Positions 1 to 7,639 of a stretch of DNA of 59,643 bases are shown in pieces; position 1 is the stretch's first letter; each line of letters begins with the position of its first letter. The stretch is from Bacteroidales bacterium (GTDB lineage: Bacteria; Bacteroidota; Bacteroidia; Bacteroidales; UBA932). The stretch is from assembly GCA_016281435.1 (NCBI GenBank), contig JAEEIQ010000030.1, forward strand, positions 1-59,643, given 5' to 3'. The notes under the pieces are model-generated. The model was not told where the DNA came from and made no database searches. It was given only the letters and a program-made list of their open reading frames with translations. A program made the position numbers and the translations under genes.

Positions 1-1
1 C

Positions 2-769
2 AGCGAGCAGGCTGTTTATCTCCTTGACACCCACACTCTCGGCTCCGTCACCCTCAGCGCCGGCCTGCGCATGGACCGCCACGAGGCATACGGGATAGAA
101 TGGCTTCCGCAGTTCGGGCTTTCCTGGATGCCGGGCAGTGCGACCACGCTGAAAGCCTCGGTCTCAAAGGGCTTCCGCATGCCCAACATGCGCGAACTCT
201 ACATGTATGCCGTGGCGAATGAGGCTCTCCTTCCCGAGAAGGCATGGAGTTATGACCTGACTGCCGGTCATCATTTCCTTGACGGGGTCCTGAATGTCGA
301 AGCCAGCATCTTCCATACTGTCGGAACCAACATCATCGAGGTCAACATTGTAGACGGCAAGAGGCAGAACCGCAATGTCGGGCAGTTCGCCAATACAGGA
401 GCGGAACTTTCCGCCGACTGGCGCTTGTCCGGAAGTTTGAGCCTGAACGCCAATTACAGTTTCCTGCACATGGAGAAGATTTACACGGGTGCCCCGGTCC
501 ACAAGGCCTGGATGGGAGCGGACTGGAAGGCGGGAAGGTTTTCGCTGAACGGCGGAGCCATGTATATAGGTGACCTCTATTTGACTACCGGAGAGACTCC
601 GAGGGAACAGAGTTATGTGGATGTGAAACTCCGTGCGGCTTATCGCCTGACCGACGGCCTTTCACTGTTCGTGCGCGGAGCGAACCTTCTGAACAGGAAG
701 TTCGAAACCATGGACGGTTTCCCCGAACCCGGGATAACGGTTCTCGGCGGTATCGGCTGGGATATCTGA
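2..769 (+). CDS. TonB-dependent receptor, C-terminal part (truncated by window edge)
   Basis: The frame is open from base 2 to the TGA at 767-769, giving about 255 residues of an outer-membrane TonB-dependent receptor beta-barrel; the plug domain and start lie outside the window. The visible part has the alternating aromatic strands of the barrel, the 'SKGFRMPNMRELYM' stretch typical of the SxGFRxPxxxE motif of siderophore/vitamin/sugar receptors, 'GANLLNRKFETMDGFPEPG' near the end, and a terminal aromatic strand closing in 'GWDI'. Such proteins import large ligands using TonB-ExbBD energy. The ligand cannot be told: no SusD partner follows, which argues mildly against a SusC. No operon partner is visible downstream. 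Confidence 0.88.
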   Translation, partial: SEQAVYLLDTHTLGSVTLSAGLRMDRHEAYGIEWLPQFGLSWMPGSATTLKASVSKGFRMPNMRELYMYAVANEALLPEKAWSYDLTAGHHFLDGVLNVEASIFHTVGTNIIEVNIVDGKRQNRNVGQFANTGAELSADWRLSGSLSLNANYSFLHMEKIYTGAPVHKAWMGADWKAGRFSLNGGAMYIGDLYLTTGETPREQSYVDVKLRAAYRLTDGLSLFVRGANLLNRKFETMDGFPEPGITVLGGIGWDI

Positions 770-927
770 GTGTAAGGTCGGGACCAAGGTGGGTCTGGCA
801 GGGACCAAGGCGGGGACCCGGGTCTCCCAACCGCCGGTTGCCCCGCTGCCAGCCGTCCTGCCCCAGCCGTCCTGCTGCCAGTCGTCCCTGCCCCAGCTGT
901 CCTGCCGCCGGTTACCTTTCTGCTCTG

Positions 928-954
928 GTGAGTAAAACTGCCCTTTTCACTCAC
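928..954. repeat. 27-bp intergenic palindromic repeat, copy 1
   Basis: The element begins GTGAGTAAAA and ends TTTTCACTCAC around a short GC-rich centre. The outer GTGAGT/ACTCAC arms pair perfectly and AAA/TTT extends the stem, so it folds as a hairpin. It matches the copy at 979-1005 in all but about four positions, with the arm difference in copy 2 kept paired. This looks like a REP-like or palindromic intergenic element. Confidence 0.6.
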
Positions 955-978
955 GGGAGCATGATCCCCCGGGTCCCG

Positions 979-1005
979 GTGAGTAAAACCGCCCTTTTTA
1001 CTCGC
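979..1005. repeat. 27-bp intergenic palindromic repeat, copy 2
   Basis: Second copy of the hairpin at 928-954, starting 51 bp after the first. It begins GTGAGTAAAA and ends TTTTTACTCGC. The central mismatch of copy 1 is repaired here, giving a stem of TGAGTAAAA against TTTTTACTCG. The two copies stand in the same orientation. Confidence 0.6.
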
Positions 1006-1304
1006 GGCGGGAGCCCATTCAGCGTGCATGAAAAACAACTGGCACCGGGAGATTGTCCGGTAAGGCCTCTGAACGGCTTCAGGGGCCGATTTGTCATAAG
1101 AGGCCGTGCCAGATATGGGCTCCGGATGGTGGGTGTGGCACGCCCCGTGGGCGTAAGCGATTAAGACATAATATGTTATAAGATTGTTGCGTGCCAGTTG
1201 AATTCCAGAACCATTTGGACAAAAGGCCGCGGTGAAAAACAGCAGGATGTTTCGCCCGCCAGATCCGATGTCGTGTAGACAAATGGCCAGGTCCGGGCAT
1301 AATC

Positions 1305-1332
1305 AAAAAAAAGCTGACCAAATATGGCCAGC
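1305..1332 (-). terminator. Rho-independent terminator of tRNA-Asn
   Basis: Read on the minus strand, arms at 1326-1332 and 1313-1319 form a 7-bp stem (GCTGGCC with GGTCAGC, one G-U pair), followed by eight T. It lies directly downstream of the tRNA-Asn. Confidence 0.75.
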
Positions 1333-1341
1333 CTTTTTTGG

Positions 1342-1415
1342 CTCCCCCTCGGGGACTTGAACCCAGGACCCCCTGATTAACAGTCAGGTGCTCTAACCAA
1401 CTGAGCTAAGGAGGA
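1342..1415 (-). tRNA. tRNA-Asn (anticodon GTT)
   Basis: On the minus strand a full cloverleaf is readable: acceptor TCCTCCT paired with AGGGGGA, discriminator G, anticodon stem CCTGA/TCAGG around the loop CTGTTAA (anticodon GTT), and a T arm with GTTCAAG. The 3' CCA is encoded at 1339-1341. Confidence 0.97.
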
Positions 1416-1445
1416 ATTTACCCTTCCACTTTCGTTTCGGGATTG

Positions 1446-1477
1446 CAAAGGTATTGTTTTGGGATGAAATCTCCAAA
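1446..1477 (-). promoter_or_regulatory. Bacteroidota-type promoter of tRNA-Asn
   Basis: Read on the minus strand, TACCTTTG (1446-1453) fits the TAnnTTTG -7 element and TTTG (1474-1477) the -33 element, with a 20-bp spacer. The -7 box lies 30 bp before the tRNA. Confidence 0.75.
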
Positions 1478-1504
1478 TAATTTTCAAGTTTTTTGAGTTT
1501 TTTG

Positions 1505-1512
1505 TAACTTTG
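1505..1512 (+). promoter_or_regulatory. -7 promoter element of the HU-like gene and murein unit
   Basis: TAACTTTG fits TAnnTTTG. Transcription would begin near 1518, so the in-frame ATG at 1510 cannot be the start and the ATG at 1540 is favoured. This is the first promoter seen for the gene run that follows. Confidence 0.6.
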
Positions 1513-1539
1513 GAAAATCAAAGCAGGAGGCCTTTTCTT

Positions 1540-2463
1540 ATGGATGTGGATCTTTTGGCCAAAATGTTGGGCGAACTAGTGCTCGACCATGACGAAGTCG
1601 GTCTTCCCGGCCTCGGCACTTTCGTGGCTGAAACCGTCCCTGCTTCTTTTTCCGACCGTGGCTATACCATAAATCCTCCGTACAGGCGCCTATCGTTCCA
1701 TCCAGGGCGAGGGGAAGACGACTTGTTGGTCGACTTGTATGCTTCCGGCAACAATGTGGAAAAAGAAGTCTCCCGCTCGATCCTTGCTTCTTTCCTCACG
1801 GAAATGAAGGAGGTGCTGAAGTCGAACAAGACAATCATACTCCCCGGGCTGGGCCGCCTGAGAGCGACGAAAGAGAATAATTTCTTTTTTGTCTGCGACG
1901 AGAACCTGGATATTTACCCTGAAGGTTACGGGCTGAAGCCGATTTCCCTCAAGACTCATTCCGGGGCCCAGATTGGCGGCGCTCCGGTTTCCGCCGGACT
2001 CGCATCCATCGTTACCGCGATGCAGGCGGCAGCCGCGCCTGAAGCGGACCGGGCCCCTGAAACCGGGCCCGTTGCGGTTCAGACGTCCGGAGACGAGCTC
2101 GAAGCGGCCCGGACACCGGAAGCCGGTTCGGCTCCGGCTTCTGAGGTTGTTCCCGGGTCCGAATCGCCTGTGGAGCCCGAGCCTGCAATCATGCCGGCCG
2201 CAGAGCCCGAACCCGAAGCCACCGCAGAGCCGGCAGCAGCGCCCGCAGCTGTAACTGCCGCGGCCCCCGAACCGGCCGCAGAATCCGCCTCCGCGCCCCG
2301 CAGGAAGAGCCGTTTGTGGCGCATCGTCGCCCTGTCCGTACTTTCGGTCGTGGTCCTGGCCGCCGTAGCCCTCGCCGTGTTCCTCATCCTTGCGAAGGTC
2401 GCCCCTGATTTCATTGATTCCTTACTCTATACTCCGGAAGAACTCCGGATCCTGAACTACTGA
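1540..2463 (+). CDS. HU/CCDC81-like domain membrane protein
   Basis: A 307-residue protein with two tandem HU-like repeats (about 1-70 and 75-140), each carrying the 'LPGLG' beta-arm motif, as in the HU-CCDC81-type proteins of Bacteroidales. A long Ala/Pro/Glu-rich linker (about 150-262) leads to one transmembrane helix (about 267-290) and a short tail ending 'YTPEELRILNY'. Relatives often end in a peptidoglycan-binding SPOR domain; none is visible here. The start at 1540 follows AGGAGG (1525-1530) and lies downstream of the promoter, unlike the ATG at 1510. The topology suggests a cytoplasmic HU part anchored in the inner membrane, perhaps linking DNA or a partner to the envelope. It heads a tightly packed run and overlaps the next start by one base. 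Confidence 0.8.
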   Translation: MDVDLLAKMLGELVLDHDEVGLPGLGTFVAETVPASFSDRGYTINPPYRRLSFHPGRGEDDLLVDLYASGNNVEKEVSRSILASFLTEMKEVLKSNKTIILPGLGRLRATKENNFFFVCDENLDIYPEGYGLKPISLKTHSGAQIGGAPVSAGLASIVTAMQAAAAPEADRAPETGPVAVQTSGDELEAARTPEAGSAPASEVVPGSESPVEPEPAIMPAAEPEPEATAEPAAAPAAVTAAAPEPAAESASAPRRKSRLWRIVALSVLSVVVLAAVALAVFLILAKVAPDFIDSLLYTPEELRILNY

Positions 2464-3032
2464 TGACAGAACTTGTTTATCCGCCTGAACCTGCCCCGCT
2501 GCTGAAAGGGGGATATGCGAAAAAAGCATCCGACATGCTCCCCGTAGTGGATCAGAACGGATTCGTCATCGGCCAGGCCGCCCGCGACATCTGCCACGGC
2601 GGCAGCCGTTTCCTGCATCCCGTCGTCCATCTCCACATCATCGACCGTGCCGGCCGTCTCTATATCCAGAGGCGCTCCGAGACCAGGACCCTTTATCCGG
2701 GCCGCTGGGACACGGCCGTCGGCGGACATGTGGGATACGGAGAACTGTTCCTCGAAGCCCTTTTCCGCGAGGCGTCCGAAGAACTCGGGCTCACGCGTTT
2801 CAATCCTATCTGGATTGCTGGATATGAGCATGAGTCCGACACGGAAAATGAACTTGTGAACGTGTATGCCGCGGTCGGCTCCTTCGAGCTGCATCCCGAC
2901 GAGGATGAAGTGTCCGAGGGACGCTGGTGGACTCAGGAAGAGATAGCCTCATCCATGGGAAAGGGGCTTTTCACTCCGAACTTCGAATCCGAATACAAGC
3001 GCCTCAAGGACAAGCTCCTGGCCCTTCTGTAA
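2463..3032 (+). CDS. Nudix hydrolase (YfcD-like)
   Basis: A 189-residue Nudix hydrolase. The Nudix box spans residues 88-110: it starts 'GGHVGYGE' and ends 'REASEELGL', with the REXXEE metal-binding core at 102-107. The preceding 'HPVVHLHIIDRAGRLYIQRRS' matches the YfcD/isopentenyl-diphosphate-isomerase-like branch. Members hydrolyse nucleoside diphosphates linked to a second moiety; the substrate here is unknown. The start ATG shares its A with the upstream TGA (TGATG) and the stop overlaps the next ATG (TAATG), so translation is probably coupled on both sides. Whether it serves the neighbouring murein genes is inference. Confidence 0.88.
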   Translation: MTELVYPPEPAPLLKGGYAKKASDMLPVVDQNGFVIGQAARDICHGGSRFLHPVVHLHIIDRAGRLYIQRRSETRTLYPGRWDTAVGGHVGYGELFLEALFREASEELGLTRFNPIWIAGYEHESDTENELVNVYAAVGSFELHPDEDEVSEGRWWTQEEIASSMGKGLFTPNFESEYKRLKDKLLALL

Positions 3033-5119
3033 TGAACGAGATAGAGAAATTCATCAGCGACCAGTTGTCCGTGTGGCCGGAGGCCGCGGCTAATTTCCGT
3101 GCCCTGAAAAATGTGCGGACAAGGCGTCTGGAGTGCGGAAACCTCGTGATGGAGGTCCAGCACAATCCGTCGAGGATAGCTTCCTCCACGGCCGATATCA
3201 GTCCGGAAGCCATCGCCGCCAGGCGCTGTTTCCTCTGTGTGAAGAACCGGCCGAAGGAGCAGTTCCACATAAAGTTCGACGGCCGCAAGGGTCGCAGGTA
3301 CAATATCCAGGTCAATCCTTTCCCGATCTTCCGCGACCATCTCGTGATTGCCGCGGAAAAGCATGCTCCGCAGACGATCTGGCATCACTTTGTGGACATG
3401 TTGGATTTTGCGCGCAAATATCACGGATACACGGTCTTCTACAACGGCCCGAAGAGCGGGGCTTCCGCACCGGACCATCTTCATTTCCAGGCATGTCCGC
3501 AGGGACAGATGCCCCTCGAGAATGCCGTCAACGCCTTCCTCGACAAGCCGCAGGCAGAGCCGTCAGGCTGCGTCAAGGATGCGCTCCTGTATTATTATGA
3601 AGGGTATGTGCGTGGCGTCTATGCCCTCAAGGCGCAGACTGCAAAGTCGATTGCAAAGCTCCTTTACCGGCTCCTGGATTGCTCGCCGATGGTCGAAGGC
3701 GACGTCGAGCCCCGGTGCAACATCTACACCTGGTTCCGGGGGGGTGAATACCGTACCTGTGTCGTCCTCAGGACTGAAATCCGTTCCCACCACTATTTTG
3801 ACACGGGTTCCGACCACCTGACCATGAGCCCGGGGGCTGCCGACATGGCCGGAGTCCTCATTGCCCCCAGGGAAGAGGATTTTGCAAAACTGGACGGGCG
3901 GCTGGTGCGTGAGATGATGGACGAAGTCACCCTCAGCGCGGAGCAGGATCGGAAGGTCGGCTGGCGCCTGTCCCGCAGGCAGCCCGTAATCGAAGTAGGC
4001 ATCATGTCCGCTCCAGAGATAGAATTCGAGATCATCTCGGATGGCGCAGGGCCGCAGCGGGTGTCCTGGGAAGACGGCCGTATCAATTACAACGGAGTCC
4101 TTTACGACGAGCTTTATTTCGATGCGGTGACGATGTCGACGCTTTTCGCCGAGCCGTCGTTCATATTGAAAGATGTCACCATAGGAATAGACTTCCACTG
4201 GGAAAGGAAGGAAGACCAGCGTTTCGCCGGTTCCCTGAAGTTCATTGTGGAAGGGGACAAGGTCACTGCGGTCAACAGGATAGGCGTCGAGGACTACCTG
4301 CTCAGCGTCATTTCTTCCGAGATGCGCGCTTCGGCCGGTCTGGAACTGCTGAAAGCCCATGCCGTGATCTCAAGGTCCTGGGTGATGAGCAACCTGCATA
4401 CGCACGAGCACTTCGACGTCTGTGCCGACGACCACTGCCAGCGTTACCAGGGTTGCGCCAAGGCTGTGGGGGAGAATGTCCGCAGGGCCATTGACGAGAC
4501 ATGGGGAGAAATCCTGACCTTTGACGGCAAGATTTGCGACGCGCGGTACTCGAAGTGCTGCGGGGGCGTATCCGAGCTTTTCAGTACATGCTGGGAAGAT
4601 GTGGACCTGCCCTACCTGCAATCCGTTCCGGACGTGCCTGAAGGGGGCGGGAAACCGTTCTGCGACTGCGACGATCCGGCTATCCTGGGCCAGGTGCTCA
4701 ACGACTTCGACCTTGAGACCAGGGATTTCTTCCGCTGGGAAGTCAGCTACGGAAGGGACGAACTCGGCAGGCTCCTGCTGCGCCGCACCGGCATCGATTT
4801 CGGCACGGTCAAGGAACTGGAGGCACTGGAAAGGGGTCCTTCGGGCCGGATCAAGCGCCTCAGGATCACCGGAACATCCCGCACTGAGGTCATAGGCAAG
4901 GAACTGGCCATCCGGCGCGCACTTTCTGAAAGCCACCTCAAGAGCTCCGCTTTCGAGGCGGAGTGGGACGGGGATGTGCTGCATCTGCGGGGGCGCGGCT
5001 GGGGCCACGGAGTCGGACTCTGCCAGATAGGAGCCGCCGTGATGGCCGTCAGGGGGTATTCGTACCGCGAAATCCTCCTCCATTATTATCCCGGAACAGA
5101 AATCAGCAATGAAGACTAA
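3032..5119 (+). CDS. DUF4922-SpoIID/LytB fusion protein
   Basis: A 695-residue two-domain protein. The N-terminal part (about 1-300) is a DUF4922 domain of the HIT/GalT superfamily, with 'CFLC' near residue 65 and the nucleotide-binding 'DHLHFQ' histidines near 148-151. The C-terminal part (about 365-695) is SpoIID/LytB: 'EDYLLSVISSEM' near 419 and 'RGWGHGVGLCQIGA' near 655, the active-site region of the lytic transglycosylases that cut peptide-free glycan. No signal peptide is seen at the start, which is odd for a murein-cutting domain. The ATG at 3032 is chosen over earlier in-frame codons because of TAATG coupling to the Nudix gene. It overlaps the AmpG-like gene by 11 bases. The pairing of a sugar-phosphate-type transferase fold with a murein enzyme suggests cell-wall turnover. 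Confidence 0.88.
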   Translation: MNEIEKFISDQLSVWPEAAANFRALKNVRTRRLECGNLVMEVQHNPSRIASSTADISPEAIAARRCFLCVKNRPKEQFHIKFDGRKGRRYNIQVNPFPIFRDHLVIAAEKHAPQTIWHHFVDMLDFARKYHGYTVFYNGPKSGASAPDHLHFQACPQGQMPLENAVNAFLDKPQAEPSGCVKDALLYYYEGYVRGVYALKAQTAKSIAKLLYRLLDCSPMVEGDVEPRCNIYTWFRGGEYRTCVVLRTEIRSHHYFDTGSDHLTMSPGAADMAGVLIAPREEDFAKLDGRLVREMMDEVTLSAEQDRKVGWRLSRRQPVIEVGIMSAPEIEFEIISDGAGPQRVSWEDGRINYNGVLYDELYFDAVTMSTLFAEPSFILKDVTIGIDFHWERKEDQRFAGSLKFIVEGDKVTAVNRIGVEDYLLSVISSEMRASAGLELLKAHAVISRSWVMSNLHTHEHFDVCADDHCQRYQGCAKAVGENVRRAIDETWGEILTFDGKICDARYSKCCGGVSELFSTCWEDVDLPYLQSVPDVPEGGGKPFCDCDDPAILGQVLNDFDLETRDFFRWEVSYGRDELGRLLLRRTGIDFGTVKELEALERGPSGRIKRLRITGTSRTEVIGKELAIRRALSESHLKSSAFEAEWDGDVLHLRGRGWGHGVGLCQIGAAVMAVRGYSYREILLHYYPGTEISNED

Positions 5120-6374
5120 GTCGCCCTGGGCCTGGGTGCCCACCCTGTACCTTGTTGAAGGCATACCGTATTTCCTCGTCAACGTGGTCTCCGTGACCAT
5201 GTTCAAAAGGCTCGGCATGGGCAACGCGGAACTGGCGATGTACACCAGCCTCCTTTACCTGCCCTGGGTCATAAAGCCCCTGTGGAGCCCGCTCGTCGAC
5301 GTCGTGCGGACCAAGCGCTGGTGGATACTAGCCATGCAGGCCCTGATGTGGATAGCGTTCGGAGTGCTTGCGCTGACGGTGCTCTCGTACCGCACGGCGC
5401 ACCCGCTCCTGGCCGTAGTGCTGATCCTTTTCTATCTTGCAGCTTTTGCTTCCGCGACTCACGACATAGCCGCTGACGGATTCTACATGCTCGCCCTGGA
5501 TACCCACCGCCAGTCCGTCTTTGTCGGGATACGCAGCACATTCTACCGCATCGCCTCCGTGTTCGGACAGGGCGGGATAGTGGTCGCCGCCGGCATCATG
5601 GAACAACGCCTTGGAGATATCCCGCTGGCCTGGTCCCTGACCCTCGGGGGCAGCGCCGTCCTGCTGGCCCTCCTTTCCTTGTGGCACCATTTCGCACTCC
5701 CGCGCTGCGAAGTCCCTTCCGTCGGCCCCGAAGCTCCTAAAAAGACTTTCTTCGGTGCTTTCTCGTCATTCTTCAAGAAGAAGGGGGTCTGGCTGGCCAT
5801 GGTTTTCATGCTGCTGTACAGGCTCCCGGAGGCGCTTTCGGTCAAGATGCTGACCCCGTTCATGCTCGACCCCGTCGAGGACGGCGGGCTTGGACTCACC
5901 ACGGCCCAGTCAGGACTGGTATACGGTACCGCCGGAATCATCGCCCTTACCGTCGGGGGTATCCTCGGCGGACTGGCCTCCGCCCGCTGGGGCCTGCGCA
6001 AAGCCCTGTGGCCCATGGCCCTCAGCCTGGCCCTGCCTTGCGCGGTGTACCTGTACATGAGCATCGTGCACCCGCCCCTTCCGGTCGTTTACCTCTGCGT
6101 CATCCTCGACCAGTTCGGTTACGGATTCGGATTCACGGCCTACATGCTCTACATGATGTATTTCTCCGACGGCGAATTCAAGACCGCCCACTATGCAATC
6201 TGCACGGCATTCATGGCCCTCAGCATGATGGTGCCCGGAATGTTCGCCGGAATGCTTCAGGAAGCCGTCGGATACACCGGCTTCTTCGTCGTGGTCATGG
6301 TCTGCTGTCTTGCGACGATTGCCGTCACGGCCGTCCTTCCTTCGCGGATAGATGCAACATACGGCAAAAAATAA
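5109..6374 (+). CDS. AmpG-like MFS permease (muropeptide importer candidate)
   Basis: A 421-residue major facilitator protein with about twelve hydrophobic helices. The start 'WVPTLYLVEGIPYFLVNVVSVTMFKRLGM' and 'SLLYLPWVIKPLWSPLVD' match the AmpG branch, which brings GlcNAc-anhydroMurNAc peptides into the cytoplasm for recycling; 'ATHDIAADGFYM' is the family's second conserved block. The start lies inside the end of the DUF4922-SpoIID gene (11-base overlap), and a NamZ-like gene follows, so the genomic setting supports murein recycling. Transport of another solute cannot be excluded from sequence alone. Confidence 0.86.
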   Translation: MKTKSPWAWVPTLYLVEGIPYFLVNVVSVTMFKRLGMGNAELAMYTSLLYLPWVIKPLWSPLVDVVRTKRWWILAMQALMWIAFGVLALTVLSYRTAHPLLAVVLILFYLAAFASATHDIAADGFYMLALDTHRQSVFVGIRSTFYRIASVFGQGGIVVAAGIMEQRLGDIPLAWSLTLGGSAVLLALLSLWHHFALPRCEVPSVGPEAPKKTFFGAFSSFFKKKGVWLAMVFMLLYRLPEALSVKMLTPFMLDPVEDGGLGLTTAQSGLVYGTAGIIALTVGGILGGLASARWGLRKALWPMALSLALPCAVYLYMSIVHPPLPVVYLCVILDQFGYGFGFTAYMLYMMYFSDGEFKTAHYAICTAFMALSMMVPGMFAGMLQEAVGYTGFFVVVMVCCLATIAVTAVLPSRIDATYGKK

Positions 6375-6375
6375 T

Positions 6376-6383
6376 TATCTTTG
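6376..6383 (+). promoter_or_regulatory. -7 promoter element just before the NamZ-like gene
   Basis: TATCTTTG ends four bases before the ATG at 6388 and starts right after the preceding stop codon (6372-6374). A start of transcription 5-7 bases downstream would fall on or beside the ATG, so an internal promoter giving an almost leaderless mRNA is possible. Confidence 0.55.
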
Positions 6384-6387
6384 AGGT

Positions 6388-7632
6388 ATGAGAAAGCTGT
6401 TGCTGACTTTGTTTGCGCTGATGACTTTCCTTGCCGCGGGCGGGAAGGTCAGGACAGGCATCGAAGTCCTCGCGGAAAGGAATTTCGAAGGGCTGCAGGG
6501 CCGGAGGGTCGGGCTTCTTACCAACCCGAGCGGGGTGGATTCTCAGCTCCGTTCCACGATTGACATCCTCTACGGGGCGCCCGGCGTGAACCTGGTCGCT
6601 CTTTTCGCCCCCGAGCACGGGGTGAGGGGCGACGTCTATGCCGGAGGCCATGTGAACGCCGGAGTGGACGCCCGTACCGGTCTCCCAGTCCATTCCCTTT
6701 ACGGGGCGACCCGTCAGCCGACCCGGGAGATGCTCTCCGGGCTGGATGTGGTAGTATATGACATCCAGGATGTGGGAACCCGCTCTTATACCTTTATCAG
6801 TTCCCTCGGGCTGATGATGCGCTCCTGCGCCGAACTCGGCATCGAGGTGATGGTCCTCGACCGTCCCAATCCACTCGGCGGGAACAAGGTGGAGGGTCCG
6901 TACGCCCGCGACGGCTTCTTCTCCTTCGTCGGCCAGTACCGCATTCCTTATATTTATGGTCTCACGGTCGGGGAACTGGCCATGCTCATCAACGAAGAGG
7001 GGCTCAACCGGGGCCAGAAAGGAAACGAGGCACCCCTGCGCTGCCGTCTTACCGTCGTTCCGATGGAAGGATGGACAAGGGATATGCTCTACTCCGACAC
7101 CGGTCTTCCGTGGGTGCTGCCGTCCCCGAACATCCCTTATCCGGAAACGGCCGTCTGCTATCCCTGCTCCGGACTCGCTGGCGAGTTCGGCGGATATCTC
7201 AACATAGGCATAGGGTATTCGCTTCCTTTTGCCGTGTTCGCCGAAGAGTGGATAGACGCGGACGAACTCAAGGCCCGGCTGGATTCGTACCGCATCCCCG
7301 GGGTCGCTTTCAGGACCATCCATTTCAAGCCGTTCTTCGGAAGGCTGTCCGGACGGCTCATCCACGGGGTTCAGTTCTTCTTTACGGATTACGATGCCGC
7401 GCAGCTCACCCTGGTGCAGTTCCATGTGATGCAGGCCGTGCATGAGCTATACGGAAAGAACCCTTTTTCCATAGCTCCGGACAGGATTTCCATGTTCAAC
7501 AAGATTTGCGGCACGGATTATGTATTCAAAACATTCAGCAGCTCTTTCAAAGTTTCGGACATCGCAGGCTACTGGTCTTCGGACGTCGAAGGTTTCAGGG
7601 AGTTGTCAGAGAAGTATAAACTTTATAAATGA
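6388..7632 (+). CDS. NamZ-like exo-beta-N-acetylmuramidase (DUF1343)
   Basis: A 414-residue DUF1343 protein with an N-terminal signal peptide (about 1-19). Conserved family blocks are visible: 'RRVGLLTNPSGVD', 'LFAPEHGVRGD', 'YDIQDVGTRSYT' and 'DRPNPLGG'. Characterised members (NamZ, GH171) release terminal MurNAc from the non-reducing ends of murein glycans. It follows the AmpG-like permease by 13 bases and shares the run with SpoIID and MurI, which fits a periplasmic role in trimming wall fragments before import. Length is normal for the family. Confidence 0.9.
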   Translation: MRKLLLTLFALMTFLAAGGKVRTGIEVLAERNFEGLQGRRVGLLTNPSGVDSQLRSTIDILYGAPGVNLVALFAPEHGVRGDVYAGGHVNAGVDARTGLPVHSLYGATRQPTREMLSGLDVVVYDIQDVGTRSYTFISSLGLMMRSCAELGIEVMVLDRPNPLGGNKVEGPYARDGFFSFVGQYRIPYIYGLTVGELAMLINEEGLNRGQKGNEAPLRCRLTVVPMEGWTRDMLYSDTGLPWVLPSPNIPYPETAVCYPCSGLAGEFGGYLNIGIGYSLPFAVFAEEWIDADELKARLDSYRIPGVAFRTIHFKPFFGRLSGRLIHGVQFFFTDYDAAQLTLVQFHVMQAVHELYGKNPFSIAPDRISMFNKICGTDYVFKTFSSSFKVSDIAGYWSSDVEGFRELSEKYKLYK

Positions 7633-7639
7633 GAGACTT

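Larger units (their letters stand above)
770..1304. other. Non-coding gap with short repeats
   Basis: About 535 bases lie between the receptor gene and the tRNA-Asn terminator. No credible gene is seen: the longest open frame (838-1164 +) is made of low-complexity Pro/Cys/Arg codons. The first part holds a duplicated GGGACCAAGG (near 779 and 802) and degenerate short repeats of a CCAGCCGTCCTG type at about 838-910; two hairpin repeats follow and are listed separately. The rest, 1006-1304, shows nothing I recognise. Confidence 0.6.

Noticed and set aside
838..1164. 108-codon frame in the first gap
   Set aside because: It runs through the hairpin repeats and low-complexity DNA, and lacks a plausible protein composition.
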